Positions 43,338-51,228 of a stretch of 64,000 bases of DNA are shown one piece after another. Below the pieces are notes generated by a model. That model saw only the letters and a list, made by a program, of their open reading frames with translations. It was not told where the DNA came from and made no database searches. Numbering within the stretch: position 1 is the stretch's first letter; each line of letters begins with the position of its first letter. This DNA comes from Actinacidiphila bryophytorum (GTDB lineage: Bacteria > Actinomycetota > Actinomycetes > Streptomycetales > Streptomycetaceae). Where the stretch lies: positions 1-64,000 of the forward strand of contig NZ_JAFFIX010000014.1 in NCBI RefSeq assembly GCF_016916835.1. Reading direction: 5' to 3'. Position numbers and translations under genes: made by a program.

Positions 43338-44591
43338 TCAGTACTTGCCGAGCACCACCACCGCGTTGTTGCCGGCGAAGGCCAGCCCGTTGTTCTGCAC
43401 CACCCGCAGGTCCGCGTCGACCGACTCGTTCGGCACGCAGTCGATCTCGCACTCCGGGTCGGTCCTGCGGTGGTTGATGGTCGGCGGGATGAAGCCGTGG
43501 GTGATGGCCAGCGAGCAGGCCACCGCGGCCAGCGCGCTCGCCGCGCCCATCGTGTGCCCCAGCATCGACTTCAGCGAGATGGTCCGCGGCGGCCGGCCCT
43601 CGTACACCCCGCGGATCGCCCGCGACTCGGTCACGTCGTTCATCCGGGTCCCGGTGCCGTGCGCCGAGATCAGGTCGACGTCCTCGGGGGCCACCCCCGC
43701 GTCGTCCAGCGCCGAGCGCATGCACCGCTCGATGCTGGACTGCTCGGGGGAGACCGGGTGGTGGGCGTCGCAGCTGAGCCCGTAGCCGAGGACCTCGGCG
43801 TAGATCCGGGCGCCGCGGGCCAGGGCGGACTCCAGCGTCTCCATCATCACCACGCCTGCGCCCTCGCCGGTGAGGATGCCCTGCCGGTCCACGTCGAAGG
43901 GGCGGCAGAAGTCCGGTGCGATGGTGCCCAGCCGGTAGAAGGCGGTGAAGGACTTGCGGCACATCGCGTCCGCGCCGCCGCACAGCGCGATGTCCGCGTC
44001 GCCCATCCGCAGCGCGTCGAAGCCGTGCCCGATGGCGTAGTTGCCCGCGGAGCAGGCGGTCGCCAGCGTCACGCACTCGGCGTCGGTGAGCCGCAGCTCC
44101 TGGGCGACCGACGCCGAGAGCCGGTCGGCGCTCAGCCGCCGGGACAGGCCGGGGTCGAAGGCCTCGGGGCCGTCGCTGACCCAGCTCGCGGCGAGGTGGT
44201 CCATGTCCCGCGACTCGCCGTCGGTGGTGCCGATCGATATCTGCACCCGCCGCCCGCGCAGCTCGTCCTCGTCCATCCCGGCGTCCCTGACCGCCATCCG
44301 CGCGGCCACCACGGAGAACTGGCTCGCCCGGCCCAGCTCGGATGCGGGACCCCGGGTGATCCACTCCTGCGGTGCGAAGTCGCGCACCTCGCAGCCGTTG
44401 GCCCGGTCGTAGCCGGTGACGTCGAAGGCCGTGATCGGCGAGACGCCGCTGCGGCCTGCCCGCAGGCCCTCGGTGAACTCCTTCGCGCCGATCCCGATGC
44501 TGGAGAAGACCCCGAGCCCGGTGATGACCACCCGGGCGGAGTCCGGCCGCTCCGCCGCCTGCCGCCCGGTGCGCTGTGCCGTGTCGTTCAT
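43338..44591 (-). CDS. Second ketosynthase (FabF-like) with complete catalytic triad
   Basis: A 417-residue KS with Cys 180 (TLATACSAGNYAIG), His 311 (ISAHGTGTRMNDVTES) and His 346 (KSMLGHTMGAASALA), so it should be a working condensing enzyme. It differs from the aromatic KS-alpha of this cluster in its N-terminus and active-site surroundings and has no adjacent CLF; the nearest Cys-less partners are the KS-like proteins at 44621 and 52163. GAGGAG precedes the ATG at 44591. It is the last gene of an operon with the KSIII, glycosyltransferase and flavin reductase genes. Probably builds or transfers an acyl group distinct from the aromatic core; substrate unknown. Confidence 0.85.
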   Translation of the reverse strand: MNDTAQRTGRQAAERPDSARVVITGLGVFSSIGIGAKEFTEGLRAGRSGVSPITAFDVTGYDRANGCEVRDFAPQEWITRGPASELGRASQFSVVAARMAVRDAGMDEDELRGRRVQISIGTTDGESRDMDHLAASWVSDGPEAFDPGLSRRLSADRLSASVAQELRLTDAECVTLATACSAGNYAIGHGFDALRMGDADIALCGGADAMCRKSFTAFYRLGTIAPDFCRPFDVDRQGILTGEGAGVVMMETLESALARGARIYAEVLGYGLSCDAHHPVSPEQSSIERCMRSALDDAGVAPEDVDLISAHGTGTRMNDVTESRAIRGVYEGRPPRTISLKSMLGHTMGAASALAAVACSLAITHGFIPPTINHRRTDPECEIDCVPNESVDADLRVVQNNGLAFAGNNAVVVLGKY

Positions 44592-44620
44592 GACGAGCAC
44601 TCCTCTGGGGTGAGCCTGGG

Positions 44621-45346
44621 TCAGTGAACCGCCTGCGGCCTGCCGCCTCGTTCTGCGGTGCCGTGCAGCGCGTGCGTTCCGTGCAGGACCGCCACATGCC
44701 CTGTGCCGTGCAGCGGGTCGGTGTCGCACAGGGCGATCGCCGTGTACGTACGCGACCACCGCGGCCAGTGCCTGGCGAGCGCCAGCCACACGCTCGTGCA
44801 GTAGCCGCCGGCCGCCACCCGGTGGATGTCGGCGCCCGCGGGCACACCGAGCGCCCCGGCGTCCGCGGCCGGGCCGAGCACCGCGAGCAGCGGGCCTGAC
44901 TCCTGTGCCAGTGCGGCCAGTTGCCCGCCCGCTGCGGGTTCCACGACCGGGCCTTCGCCGCTTCCGAAGGCCAGCAGCGCCCCGGTCGCAGCGAGCGGTG
45001 CGCCGACCCCGTCAGGCGTACGGCACTCCACCACGGCCAGCACCGACGTCCCGGCCTCGGCCGCGTAGGCGCGGGCCACCCGCAGCGCGGAGAACGGCCC
45101 GCCCAGGCCCTGCCCCGACACCGCGAAGCTGTGCGCCTGGCCGCCGGTGCGCATGTTCAGGTACGACGCCACGGTCTGGTTGCCGTTGACGTCGGGTGCC
45201 GCGTAGGAGAGCAGCACCAGGCCGGGCGGCGGCAGGTCCTGCGGCAGCCCGGCCACGAGCAGGTCCACGACCTCCTTGTGGCCCACCGCCGCGCCGTCCT
45301 GCGGGGTGCTCGCCCCGACGGCCGTCACGAGTCGCAGGTCCGCCAT
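44621..45346 (-). CDS. Small thiolase-fold/KS-like protein without active-site Cys
   Basis: A 241-residue protein. The stretch PDVNGNQTVASYLNMRTGGQAHSFAVSGQGLGGPFSALRVARAYAAEAGTSVLAVVE follows the pattern around the nucleophilic Cys of ketosynthases, but Ser-Gly-Gln replaces the Cys. The protein is about two thirds the length of a KS and lacks the C-terminal His motifs. Its ATG shares one base with the stop of the KSIII gene (TGATG), so it is probably made together with KSIII and may act as its non-catalytic partner. I cannot assign a reaction. Confidence 0.6.
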   Translation of the reverse strand: MADLRLVTAVGASTPQDGAAVGHKEVVDLLVAGLPQDLPPPGLVLLSYAAPDVNGNQTVASYLNMRTGGQAHSFAVSGQGLGGPFSALRVARAYAAEAGTSVLAVVECRTPDGVGAPLAATGALLAFGSGEGPVVEPAAGGQLAALAQESGPLLAVLGPAADAGALGVPAGADIHRVAAGGYCTSVWLALARHWPRWSRTYTAIALCDTDPLHGTGHVAVLHGTHALHGTAERGGRPQAVH

Positions 45347-46284
45347 CAGCCCGCCTCCGGGATCGGTACGACGACCATGGCGGAGAAGGTCCAGCCCAGC
45401 CCGGTCGCGAGGAACATCGACGGGCGCCCCGGGGAGAAGCGCCGCTCGTGCGTCAGCGTGGCGGCGTTTATCAGGATGTCCGCGGCCAGGCAGTGGCTGA
45501 ACCGGCGGTTGTTGTCGAAGAAGACCCGGCCGGCCACCGGCTCGCGGTCCAGCACGCCCTCCCAGAAGGCGTAGCCCTGGTTGGGCGGGATGATCCACTC
45601 GATGTCGTCCAGGGTGCAGCCGGCCCGGTCGACGGCCTCGCGCATGATCTCCCACAGCACCTTGGGCCGCATCTGCGCCGCCGACCTGAAGTCCTCCCGG
45701 CTGCCGGCCAGCCCCTGGTAGTACTCGCCGCGGGTGCGGGTCGCGAACGACCGCACCTGCGCGCCCGGTCCGCCGAGCGAGACCAGGCACGCTGCCGCGC
45801 CGTCGGCGATCATCACCGTGTCGATCGCCGCGGCCACCTCCGGCGCGGGCTTCTCACCGGTCACCAGCAGCGCCGTCGCACCGGGCTCGCCGTCGGCCCG
45901 CAGCAGCGCGCCCGCGGTGTCGATGGCCGACAGCGGGATCGCGCAGTTCTGCTGCGTCATGGCGAAGGCGGTCGCACCGCCGAGCCCGAGCCGCTGCCTG
46001 ATCTGCTGCGGGGTGTCGGGCGCGGCCCCGCGGGCACCGTGCAGCGCGTGCCCGTAGATCAGGTAGCGCACCGCCTGCGGGTCGGTGGCCCGCAGGATCC
46101 GCCGCGCGGGCGGCAGCACCAGGTCGTAGAGGTCCAGCCCGGCGTCGTAGTGCATCGTGTCCAGGCCGTGGATGGTGCGGTGCATATGGGTCTGTACGTC
46201 GCTGCGGCCGAGTTGCGCGGCTCGCTCCTCGACGGTGACGGTGGTGTCGGGGAAGGCCGACTCCACCGCGGTCAGCGTGATCAT
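45346..46284 (-). CDS. KSIII-like acyltransferase/ketosynthase with rearranged active site
   Basis: A 312-residue FabH-fold protein. Cys 114 (AMTQQNCAIPLSAIDT) is at the nucleophile position. Where FabH has His in HQAN, this protein has PPNQGY (Asn 235). Where FabH has Asn in GNTSAAS, it has FSHCLAAD (His 264). By eye the His and Asn therefore seem to have traded places. KSIII-like proteins in other actinomycete clusters (CerJ, DpsC) prime polyketides or acylate sugars instead of elongating. Its place between a glycosyltransferase and a KS gene fits sugar acylation or starter transfer. ATG at 46284. Confidence 0.8.
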   Translation of the reverse strand: MITLTAVESAFPDTTVTVEERAAQLGRSDVQTHMHRTIHGLDTMHYDAGLDLYDLVLPPARRILRATDPQAVRYLIYGHALHGARGAAPDTPQQIRQRLGLGGATAFAMTQQNCAIPLSAIDTAGALLRADGEPGATALLVTGEKPAPEVAAAIDTVMIADGAAACLVSLGGPGAQVRSFATRTRGEYYQGLAGSREDFRSAAQMRPKVLWEIMREAVDRAGCTLDDIEWIIPPNQGYAFWEGVLDREPVAGRVFFDNNRRFSHCLAADILINAATLTHERRFSPGRPSMFLATGLGWTFSAMVVVPIPEAG

Positions 46285-46303
46285 CGCGCTCCGTCTCGTG
46301 TTC

Positions 46304-47437
46304 TCACAGGGCGGTCAGTGCACCCACCAGGTCGGGCGGTGCGGGAAGCCGGGCGATGTCGCGCGACAACTCCCCGGCCCGCGCCCGGTATCGGGGGCTG
46401 TGCAGCAGGTCGAGTGCGGCCTCGGTGACCGTCGCCGGTGCCGCCTGCTGCGGGTCGAGTGCGAGCGCGGCGCCGTAGTCCACCAGTGCCTGCGCCCCGC
46501 GGACGCTGAACGCGCCCTGCGGGAATATCAGTTGGGGCACCCCGGAGCGCAGCCCGGTCAGCGCTGTGGTGCCGCCGCCGTGGTGGACGACCAGGTCGCA
46601 GCTGGGGGCGAGCACGTCGAGCGGCATCCAGCCCGCGCGGATGCCGGGGAAGGCGGCGCGCAGCCCCCGCGCCACGTCGTCGGGCGCGGCGACCAGCAGT
46701 TCCACACCGGGCAGCGACAGCGCCTTGACCATGTCGGCCAGGAAGGCCGTGCCCTCCGCGGCGTCCTGCGTGACGCGGCTGCCCGCGGTCAGGCAGATCC
46801 GCGGCCGACCGGAGTCCTTGGCGTACAGCCAGGGCTCCAGCGGGCGCTGGGTCGTGACGGGGATCCAGCGCATCAGGCGGGCCTCGGCCGCGTGCGGCGG
46901 GCGGATGCCGGGCGGGCACACATCCACGAAGAGGTCGGGCCGCGGCAGCCCGTCGAGGCTCAACTCGGCGAGTTCTGCGGCCAGTTCCTCCTGCGCTCCG
47001 GCGTCGGCGCCGGTCGCGTCGATGGCGTCCCAGGCGTGCCGGACCCAGGGGATGCCGAACCGGGCGGCCAGCAGCGGCGCCGCGTAGCACAGGGTGCCGC
47101 CCACCACGACGTCCGGCGGCCGGTGGGCGGTGAAGGCCAGCAGCCGTTCGAGCTGGGCCACCGCCATCCGGGCGAACCAGGTGCCGGTGTAGCGGACGCC
47201 CTCGGCCATCCCCTGCGGCACCGCGACCGGGGCGCCGGTGCGGTCCTTGGTGATGAAGTCCAGCAGCGGCACCGCGGACACCGGCACCCCGGGAAGCCCG
47301 ACGCCGGCGACGCTGCCCATCACGTTGTCGTTGGCGGCCATGAAGACCTCATGGCCGGCGTTGCGCACGGCGGTTGCCAGCGGCGCCAGTCCGAAGACGG
47401 TGGCGGCGCTGCCTGCCGCGATGAAGAGGAACCTCAC
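46304..47437 (-). CDS. Glycosyltransferase, GT1 family (angucycline type)
   Basis: A 377-residue GT-B glycosyltransferase. The N-terminal acceptor domain opens VRFLFIAAGSAATVFGLAPLATAVRNAGHEVFMAAND; the C-terminal nucleotide-sugar domain has SCDLVVHHGGGTTALTGLRSGVPQLIFPQGAFSVRGAQALVDYGAALAL. It is the only glycosyltransferase in the window and so presumably attaches the trideoxyhexose made by the sugar genes. C- or O-linkage cannot be decided by eye. GTG start at 47437. Confidence 0.9.
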   Translation of the reverse strand: MRFLFIAAGSAATVFGLAPLATAVRNAGHEVFMAANDNVMGSVAGVGLPGVPVSAVPLLDFITKDRTGAPVAVPQGMAEGVRYTGTWFARMAVAQLERLLAFTAHRPPDVVVGGTLCYAAPLLAARFGIPWVRHAWDAIDATGADAGAQEELAAELAELSLDGLPRPDLFVDVCPPGIRPPHAAEARLMRWIPVTTQRPLEPWLYAKDSGRPRICLTAGSRVTQDAAEGTAFLADMVKALSLPGVELLVAAPDDVARGLRAAFPGIRAGWMPLDVLAPSCDLVVHHGGGTTALTGLRSGVPQLIFPQGAFSVRGAQALVDYGAALALDPQQAAPATVTEAALDLLHSPRYRARAGELSRDIARLPAPPDLVGALTAL

Positions 47438-47478
47438 GGGCGCTCCTGACAACGGGGGAGAAGTCCGGGAAAGCAGAA

Positions 47479-47517
47479 CCGGGGGTATGCGCAGGCGCCG
47501 CCTGCCCATACCCCCGG
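47479..47517. terminator. Hairpin between flavin reductase and glycosyltransferase genes
   Basis: CCGGGGGTATG pairs with CATACCCCCGG (11 bp), and inside it GCAGGC pairs with GCCTGC around a GCC loop, with one C-C mismatch between the two stems. It could be an attenuator, as the downstream genes have no obvious promoter. Confidence 0.6.
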
Positions 47518-47542
47518 CCGGTGTGACCGGTCCTGTGCGGGA

Positions 47543-48136
47543 TCAGTTCAGATACGGCCGCTTCTCGCGGGCGTCGCGCAGCGCCTGGCCCCACCAGACG
47601 ACCTGGTCCAGCAGCGTCTTGGCCGCGGCCTCGCTGCCTTCGGGGCTGACGATCGCGCCGTCCTGGATGAAGTCGCCCCACGAGTTGTGGAAGCTGACGG
47701 TGTCGCGGACGGTGTGGGCGTGCAGTTCGGCGAAGATCAGCCGCAGGTTTTCGGCGGCGCGCAGGCCGCCGCCGACGCCGCCGTAGCAGACGATGCCGAC
47801 CGGCTTGGCCACCCACTCCTGCTTGAACCAGTCGATGGCGTTCTTCAGCGAGGCGGGCACCGCGTGGTTGTACTCCGGCGTCACCATCACGAAGGCGTCG
47901 GCCGAGGCGAGCTTAGCCTGCAGCCTGGCCCACACCGCCCCCACCTCGGGGGGCGGCATCTCGCCGTGCGGCGGCATCTCCAGCGGCAGCGGGTAGTCGG
48001 CGAGGTCTATGACGTCGACCTCGACCTCGCCGTGCGCCTGGGCCTGCCCGGCGAACCACTTCGCGACCACGGGGCCGAAGCGCCCACCGCGCACACTTCC
48101 GGTGATCAGAGCGAGCTTTATCGGATTGTCGGGCAT
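47543..48136 (-). CDS. NADPH-dependent FMN reductase
   Basis: A 197-residue flavodoxin-fold reductase: IKLALITGSVRGGRFGPVVAKWFAGQAQ (phosphate-binding loop), FVMVTPEYNHAVPASLKNAIDWFKQEW, and VCYGGVGGGLRAAENLR. It likely supplies reduced flavin to an oxygenase of the cluster, with the ABM-type oxygenase at 50530 the best candidate, or reduces a quinone intermediate. First gene of the TetR-controlled operon; ATG at 48136. Confidence 0.87.
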   Translation of the reverse strand: MPDNPIKLALITGSVRGGRFGPVVAKWFAGQAQAHGEVEVDVIDLADYPLPLEMPPHGEMPPPEVGAVWARLQAKLASADAFVMVTPEYNHAVPASLKNAIDWFKQEWVAKPVGIVCYGGVGGGLRAAENLRLIFAELHAHTVRDTVSFHNSWGDFIQDGAIVSPEGSEAAAKTLLDQVVWWGQALRDAREKRPYLN

Positions 48137-48201
48137 CGATTCCCCTTATGGCCACGCGCGTTCGGGCAGCGCCGTCACGTCGCGGCCCGGCTCCATTATT
48201 T

Positions 48202-48260
48202 CGTACAGTGTACGGGGTTGACGTTCCCTCAGCTTAGCCATTCCGGTACGGCGTACGCAA
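48202..48260 (-). promoter_or_regulatory. Promoter of the flavin reductase/glycosyltransferase operon with TetR-type operators
   Basis: Minus strand: TTGCGT (48260-48255), an 18-nt spacer and TAAGCT (48236-48231). CGTACGCCGTACC overlaps the -35 and spacer (48257-48245). CGTACACTGTACG (48214-48202) lies downstream of the start. Spacing and operators match the exporter promoter at 42499-42553, which places both under the same TetR. Confidence 0.75.
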
Positions 48261-48277
48261 CTGAGCTGCCGCCCACG

Positions 48278-49066
48278 TCAGGCGGCGGGTCGGCGCGCCC
48301 ACACCGAGATCTGCAGCGTCGCGATGTCCTGGGCGCCCGGGTCGTCCAGGGACGCCACGAACTCCGCGAGCTGCTGCGCACTCACCAGCCCGTTGTCCAC
48401 CAGGGGCGCCCCCTGGTAGGCCAGCCGGGCACGCATCAGGTCGTTCTCGGTCTCGCCCTGCCCGGGCCCCAGCGGGCGCACCTGCTTGCCCATCTCCACC
48501 AGGCCCGCCCGCGCCATCAGCGCCGGCGCCCGCCGCCCCCAGTAGGCGTCCACGCCATGCGCCTCGAAGGTGCGCACATACGCGTCGATCACCGCCTTCC
48601 CGGTCTCGGTCGTGGAGTGCTCGGACGGCATGAAGCAGAAGTCCTCCACCAGCAGCCAGCCGCCGGGTGCGAGCCAGCGCGCCGCCCGTGCCAACGACGC
48701 GTCCGGGTCCGGCAGTTGAGAGAAGACCGCGCGTGCCAGAATCAGGTCGAAGGACCCCTCGACGAAGTCCTCGGCCCGCAGGTCCATCTGCTTGACCGTC
48801 AGGTTGTGCGGCACGTCCTCGTCCACCAGCGACGTGTCGACGTCCACGGCCAGCACCGAGCCGCGCCGGGCACGCCGCGCCATCCAGCGCGCCATGGAGC
48901 CGGTGCCCGTGCCGAGGTCGAGGCAGTCCCAGTCCTCCCGGAAGGGCAGCGACTCCAGCAGCGCGGACGTCCCGCTGTCGTAGTTGCGCTCCCACAGCCG
49001 GCCGATGACCCGCTCGCCCGACTCCTCGGGACCCGCGGGGAAGCCGCGTTCGCCTTGTCCGTTCAT
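48278..49066 (-). CDS. SAM-dependent methyltransferase
   Basis: A 262-residue class I methyltransferase. Motif I is WDCLDLGTGTGSMARWMARRA, followed by VLAVDVDTSLV, FDLILARAVFSQLPDPDASLARAARWLAPGGWLLVEDF. No product-specific signature is visible; it probably methylates an oxygen or nitrogen of the polyketide or side chain. It lies directly downstream of the ferredoxin and P450 genes on the minus strand. ATG at 49066 with GGAGGAGGG upstream. Confidence 0.85.
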   Translation of the reverse strand: MNGQGERGFPAGPEESGERVIGRLWERNYDSGTSALLESLPFREDWDCLDLGTGTGSMARWMARRARRGSVLAVDVDTSLVDEDVPHNLTVKQMDLRAEDFVEGSFDLILARAVFSQLPDPDASLARAARWLAPGGWLLVEDFCFMPSEHSTTETGKAVIDAYVRTFEAHGVDAYWGRRAPALMARAGLVEMGKQVRPLGPGQGETENDLMRARLAYQGAPLVDNGLVSAQQLAEFVASLDDPGAQDIATLQISVWARRPAA

Positions 49067-49091
49067 ACCGCCCTCCTCCTGTCTGCCGGTG

Positions 49092-49313
49092 TCACTCGTG
49101 CACCGGGTCGTGCCGGAACACTTCGATCGCCCCGGTCGGACAGCACTCGGCGACCTCGTCGGCGAGCACGACGCTGCGCTCGTCCGCCAACTCGCCCGTG
49201 TCGGCGGCCGGGTAGCCGCTGTCGGTCCTGCCGAAGAGCGCGGGAACCATCGCCTGGCACAGCCCGGTGCCGCGGCACAGCTCCCGGTCCACGCTGAAGG
49301 AGCCGCTGCTCAT
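49092..49313 (-). CDS. Ferredoxin, partner of the adjacent P450
   Basis: A 73-residue single-cluster ferredoxin. FSVDRELCRGTGLCQAMVP and EVAECCPTGAIEVF supply the cysteines (C-x5-C and CP near the C-terminus) typical of the 3Fe-4S ferredoxins that feed Streptomyces P450s. Its ATG overlaps the P450 stop by 4 bp, so the two are co-translated. Confidence 0.92.
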   Translation of the reverse strand: MSSGSFSVDRELCRGTGLCQAMVPALFGRTDSGYPAADTGELADERSVVLADEVAECCPTGAIEVFRHDPVHE

Positions 49314-50533
49314 GCGCCGGCCGCCGCCCGCACCGGAAGCCGCACGATCCGGCGCATCGCCCAGTTCTCGATGTAGCCGATCTCGTCCCGATCCATGGCC
49401 AGTTCGAGGTGCGGGAAGCGGCGGAAGAGGCCGCCCACCGCGATGTCGCCCTCCATCCGGGCCAGCGCGGCGCCCAGGCAGTTGTGCAGCCCGTGGCCGA
49501 GGCCCAGGTGCCGGTTGTCGGGCCGGGTGATGTCCACCCGGTCGGGGTCGGTGAAGCGCGCGGGGTCCCGGTTGGCGGCCAGCAGCGCGGCGATCACCGG
49601 CGACCCGGCGGGCAGCACGGTGCCGGCCAACTCCACCTCCTCGGTGGTGATACGGAACAGGCCCGCGCTCAAGGCGCCGTCGTAGCGCAACAGTTCCTCG
49701 ATCGCCCCGGCGCCCAGACCCGGGTCGGCCGCCAGCAGCCGCGCCTGGTCGGGGTGGTCGAGCAGCGCGAGCACCGCATTGCCGACGAAGGCCCTGATGG
49801 TGTCACTGCCCGCAAGGATCATCGCGGCCACCATGGCGACCAGCTCGTCCTCCGACAGCCGGTCCTCGTCCTCGCGCGCCTGCACCAGCACCGACGTCAG
49901 GTCGGCGCCCGGGTGGCGCCGCTTGTCGGCGACCAGGTCCGCCGCGTAGGAGCAGATCCGCCCGAAGCCCGCCGGGACCTGGTCCATCAGCGCGGGGTCG
50001 GAAGGGAAGGCCTGCGCCAGCGCCTCGACCAGCTCCTTGTGCCGGTCGATCCGGAAGCCCAGGATCTCGCCCATCACCCCGGACGAGACCACCCCCGCGT
50101 AGTCGTCCATCACGTCGAAGGTGCCGCGGGCCGCGCACTGCTCGAGCGTGGCCTCCACCGTCCGGCTCACCGTGTCCCGCCAGTCGGCGACCCGGCGCGG
50201 GGTGAAGGCGCTCATCGCCAGCCGCCGCAGCCGGGTGTGCGCCGGCGGGTCGACGACGGTGATCGCCTTCTCCAGGATGCTGCCGGCGCCGGTGGTCAGC
50301 CCGGCCGCCGTGAACTCCTCGTTGGCCCACGTGCCGCTCTCCGAGCTGAACCGCGGATCGGCCAGCAGCGCGCGTACGTCGTCGTAGCGCGTGACGATCC
50401 ACATCCGCACGTCGCCGACGGGGAAGCGGAACTCGTGCACCGGGTCGTGCTCGCGCAGCCACCCCAGGGTGGCGTACGGGTCCCGGTAGTACTCCGGGCT
50501 GAACAGCGGCGCGTGCGCCTGTGCGGTGGTCAT
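49310..50533 (-). CDS. Cytochrome P450 monooxygenase
   Basis: A 407-residue bacterial P450. The I-helix oxygen-binding motif is AMILAGSDTIRAF, the ExxR pair is in GAGAIEELLRYD, and the heme loop is HLGLGHGLHNCLGAALARME with the axial Cys. A proline-rich N-terminal membrane segment is absent, so it is soluble. It probably hydroxylates or couples on the polyketide or on the acyl side chain. ATG at 50533, overlapping the ABM oxygenase stop by 4 bp; its ferredoxin follows. Confidence 0.94.
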   Translation of the reverse strand: MTTAQAHAPLFSPEYYRDPYATLGWLREHDPVHEFRFPVGDVRMWIVTRYDDVRALLADPRFSSESGTWANEEFTAAGLTTGAGSILEKAITVVDPPAHTRLRRLAMSAFTPRRVADWRDTVSRTVEATLEQCAARGTFDVMDDYAGVVSSGVMGEILGFRIDRHKELVEALAQAFPSDPALMDQVPAGFGRICSYAADLVADKRRHPGADLTSVLVQAREDEDRLSEDELVAMVAAMILAGSDTIRAFVGNAVLALLDHPDQARLLAADPGLGAGAIEELLRYDGALSAGLFRITTEEVELAGTVLPAGSPVIAALLAANRDPARFTDPDRVDITRPDNRHLGLGHGLHNCLGAALARMEGDIAVGGLFRRFPHLELAMDRDEIGYIENWAMRRIVRLPVRAAAGA

Positions 50534-51228
50534 GCGGTGCCTCCAGGGGGTGCGGTGCCGCCGGTACGCGGGGTGCCCGCCGCGGGTGCGGCGGCGATGT
50601 CCGAGACGACCGTGCACAGCAGGTACTCCGGCGGAGCCACCTCCAGGCGGGCGATCTCCTGCTGGCCTGCCGGGATGCGCGGATCGGCCATCCACGCGTC
50701 GTAGGCCGCCCGGTCCACCCACACCGGGTAGTTGACGAAGGTGCGGCCGTCCGCGTCGACGTAGGGCGTGGCCGACACGAACCCCGGGCTGTCGCGCTTC
50801 CACTCGCCGCTGCCGTGCAGGAGGCCGAGCAGCGCCGCCGTGGCCGCGGGACCCGACAGGTGCCGGGTGGCGACCACGACGGTGCCCGGCCGCCGCCCGG
50901 CCGCGGGACCGGAGATGCCGGCCGCGGGGGCGCCGCGGAAGACCGTCGCCCCGGTGACGCCGGGCCAGCCCGCCGCGCCGTGCAGCCGGCCGGCCGCCGG
51001 GCTGTCCTGGAAGGAGGTGCGGTAGGACTCCGGGTCCGTCCACTCCCCGCGGTGCACCACGACGTCGTCGGCGACGCCGAGGTGGACCCGCGACGAGACG
51101 AACCCCGGCGCGTGCCGCACCCACTCGCGCACCTCGGCGGTGATCGCCGCGGCCGCGTCGGCCGACGCCCTGGCGCCGTCCGTGTGCAGCACGCCGAAGG
51201 TCACGAAGCCGGGTTCAGCGGAAGGCAT
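50530..51228 (-). CDS. Double-domain antibiotic biosynthesis monooxygenase (ABM)-like protein
   Basis: A 232-residue protein in which two ABM-like dimeric alpha-beta barrel units follow one another: FVTFGVLHTDGA to VVVHRGEWTDPESYRTSFQDSP (about residues 8-80) and GTVVVATRHLSG to FVNYPVWVDRAAYDAWMADPRIPAGQQEIARL (about 113-205). Both have the HAPGFVSSRVH or DSPGFVSATPY core. Single-domain members oxidise anthrones (TcmH, ActVA-6) or open ring B in angucyclines (JadG, GilOII). This one may therefore be a cofactor-poor or FMNH2-dependent oxygenase of the angular core, but its two-domain form makes the assignment uncertain. Confidence 0.78.
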   Translation of the reverse strand: MPSAEPGFVTFGVLHTDGARASADAAAAITAEVREWVRHAPGFVSSRVHLGVADDVVVHRGEWTDPESYRTSFQDSPAAGRLHGAAGWPGVTGATVFRGAPAAGISGPAAGRRPGTVVVATRHLSGPAATAALLGLLHGSGEWKRDSPGFVSATPYVDADGRTFVNYPVWVDRAAYDAWMADPRIPAGQQEIARLEVAPPEYLLCTVVSDIAAAPAAGTPRTGGTAPPGGTA

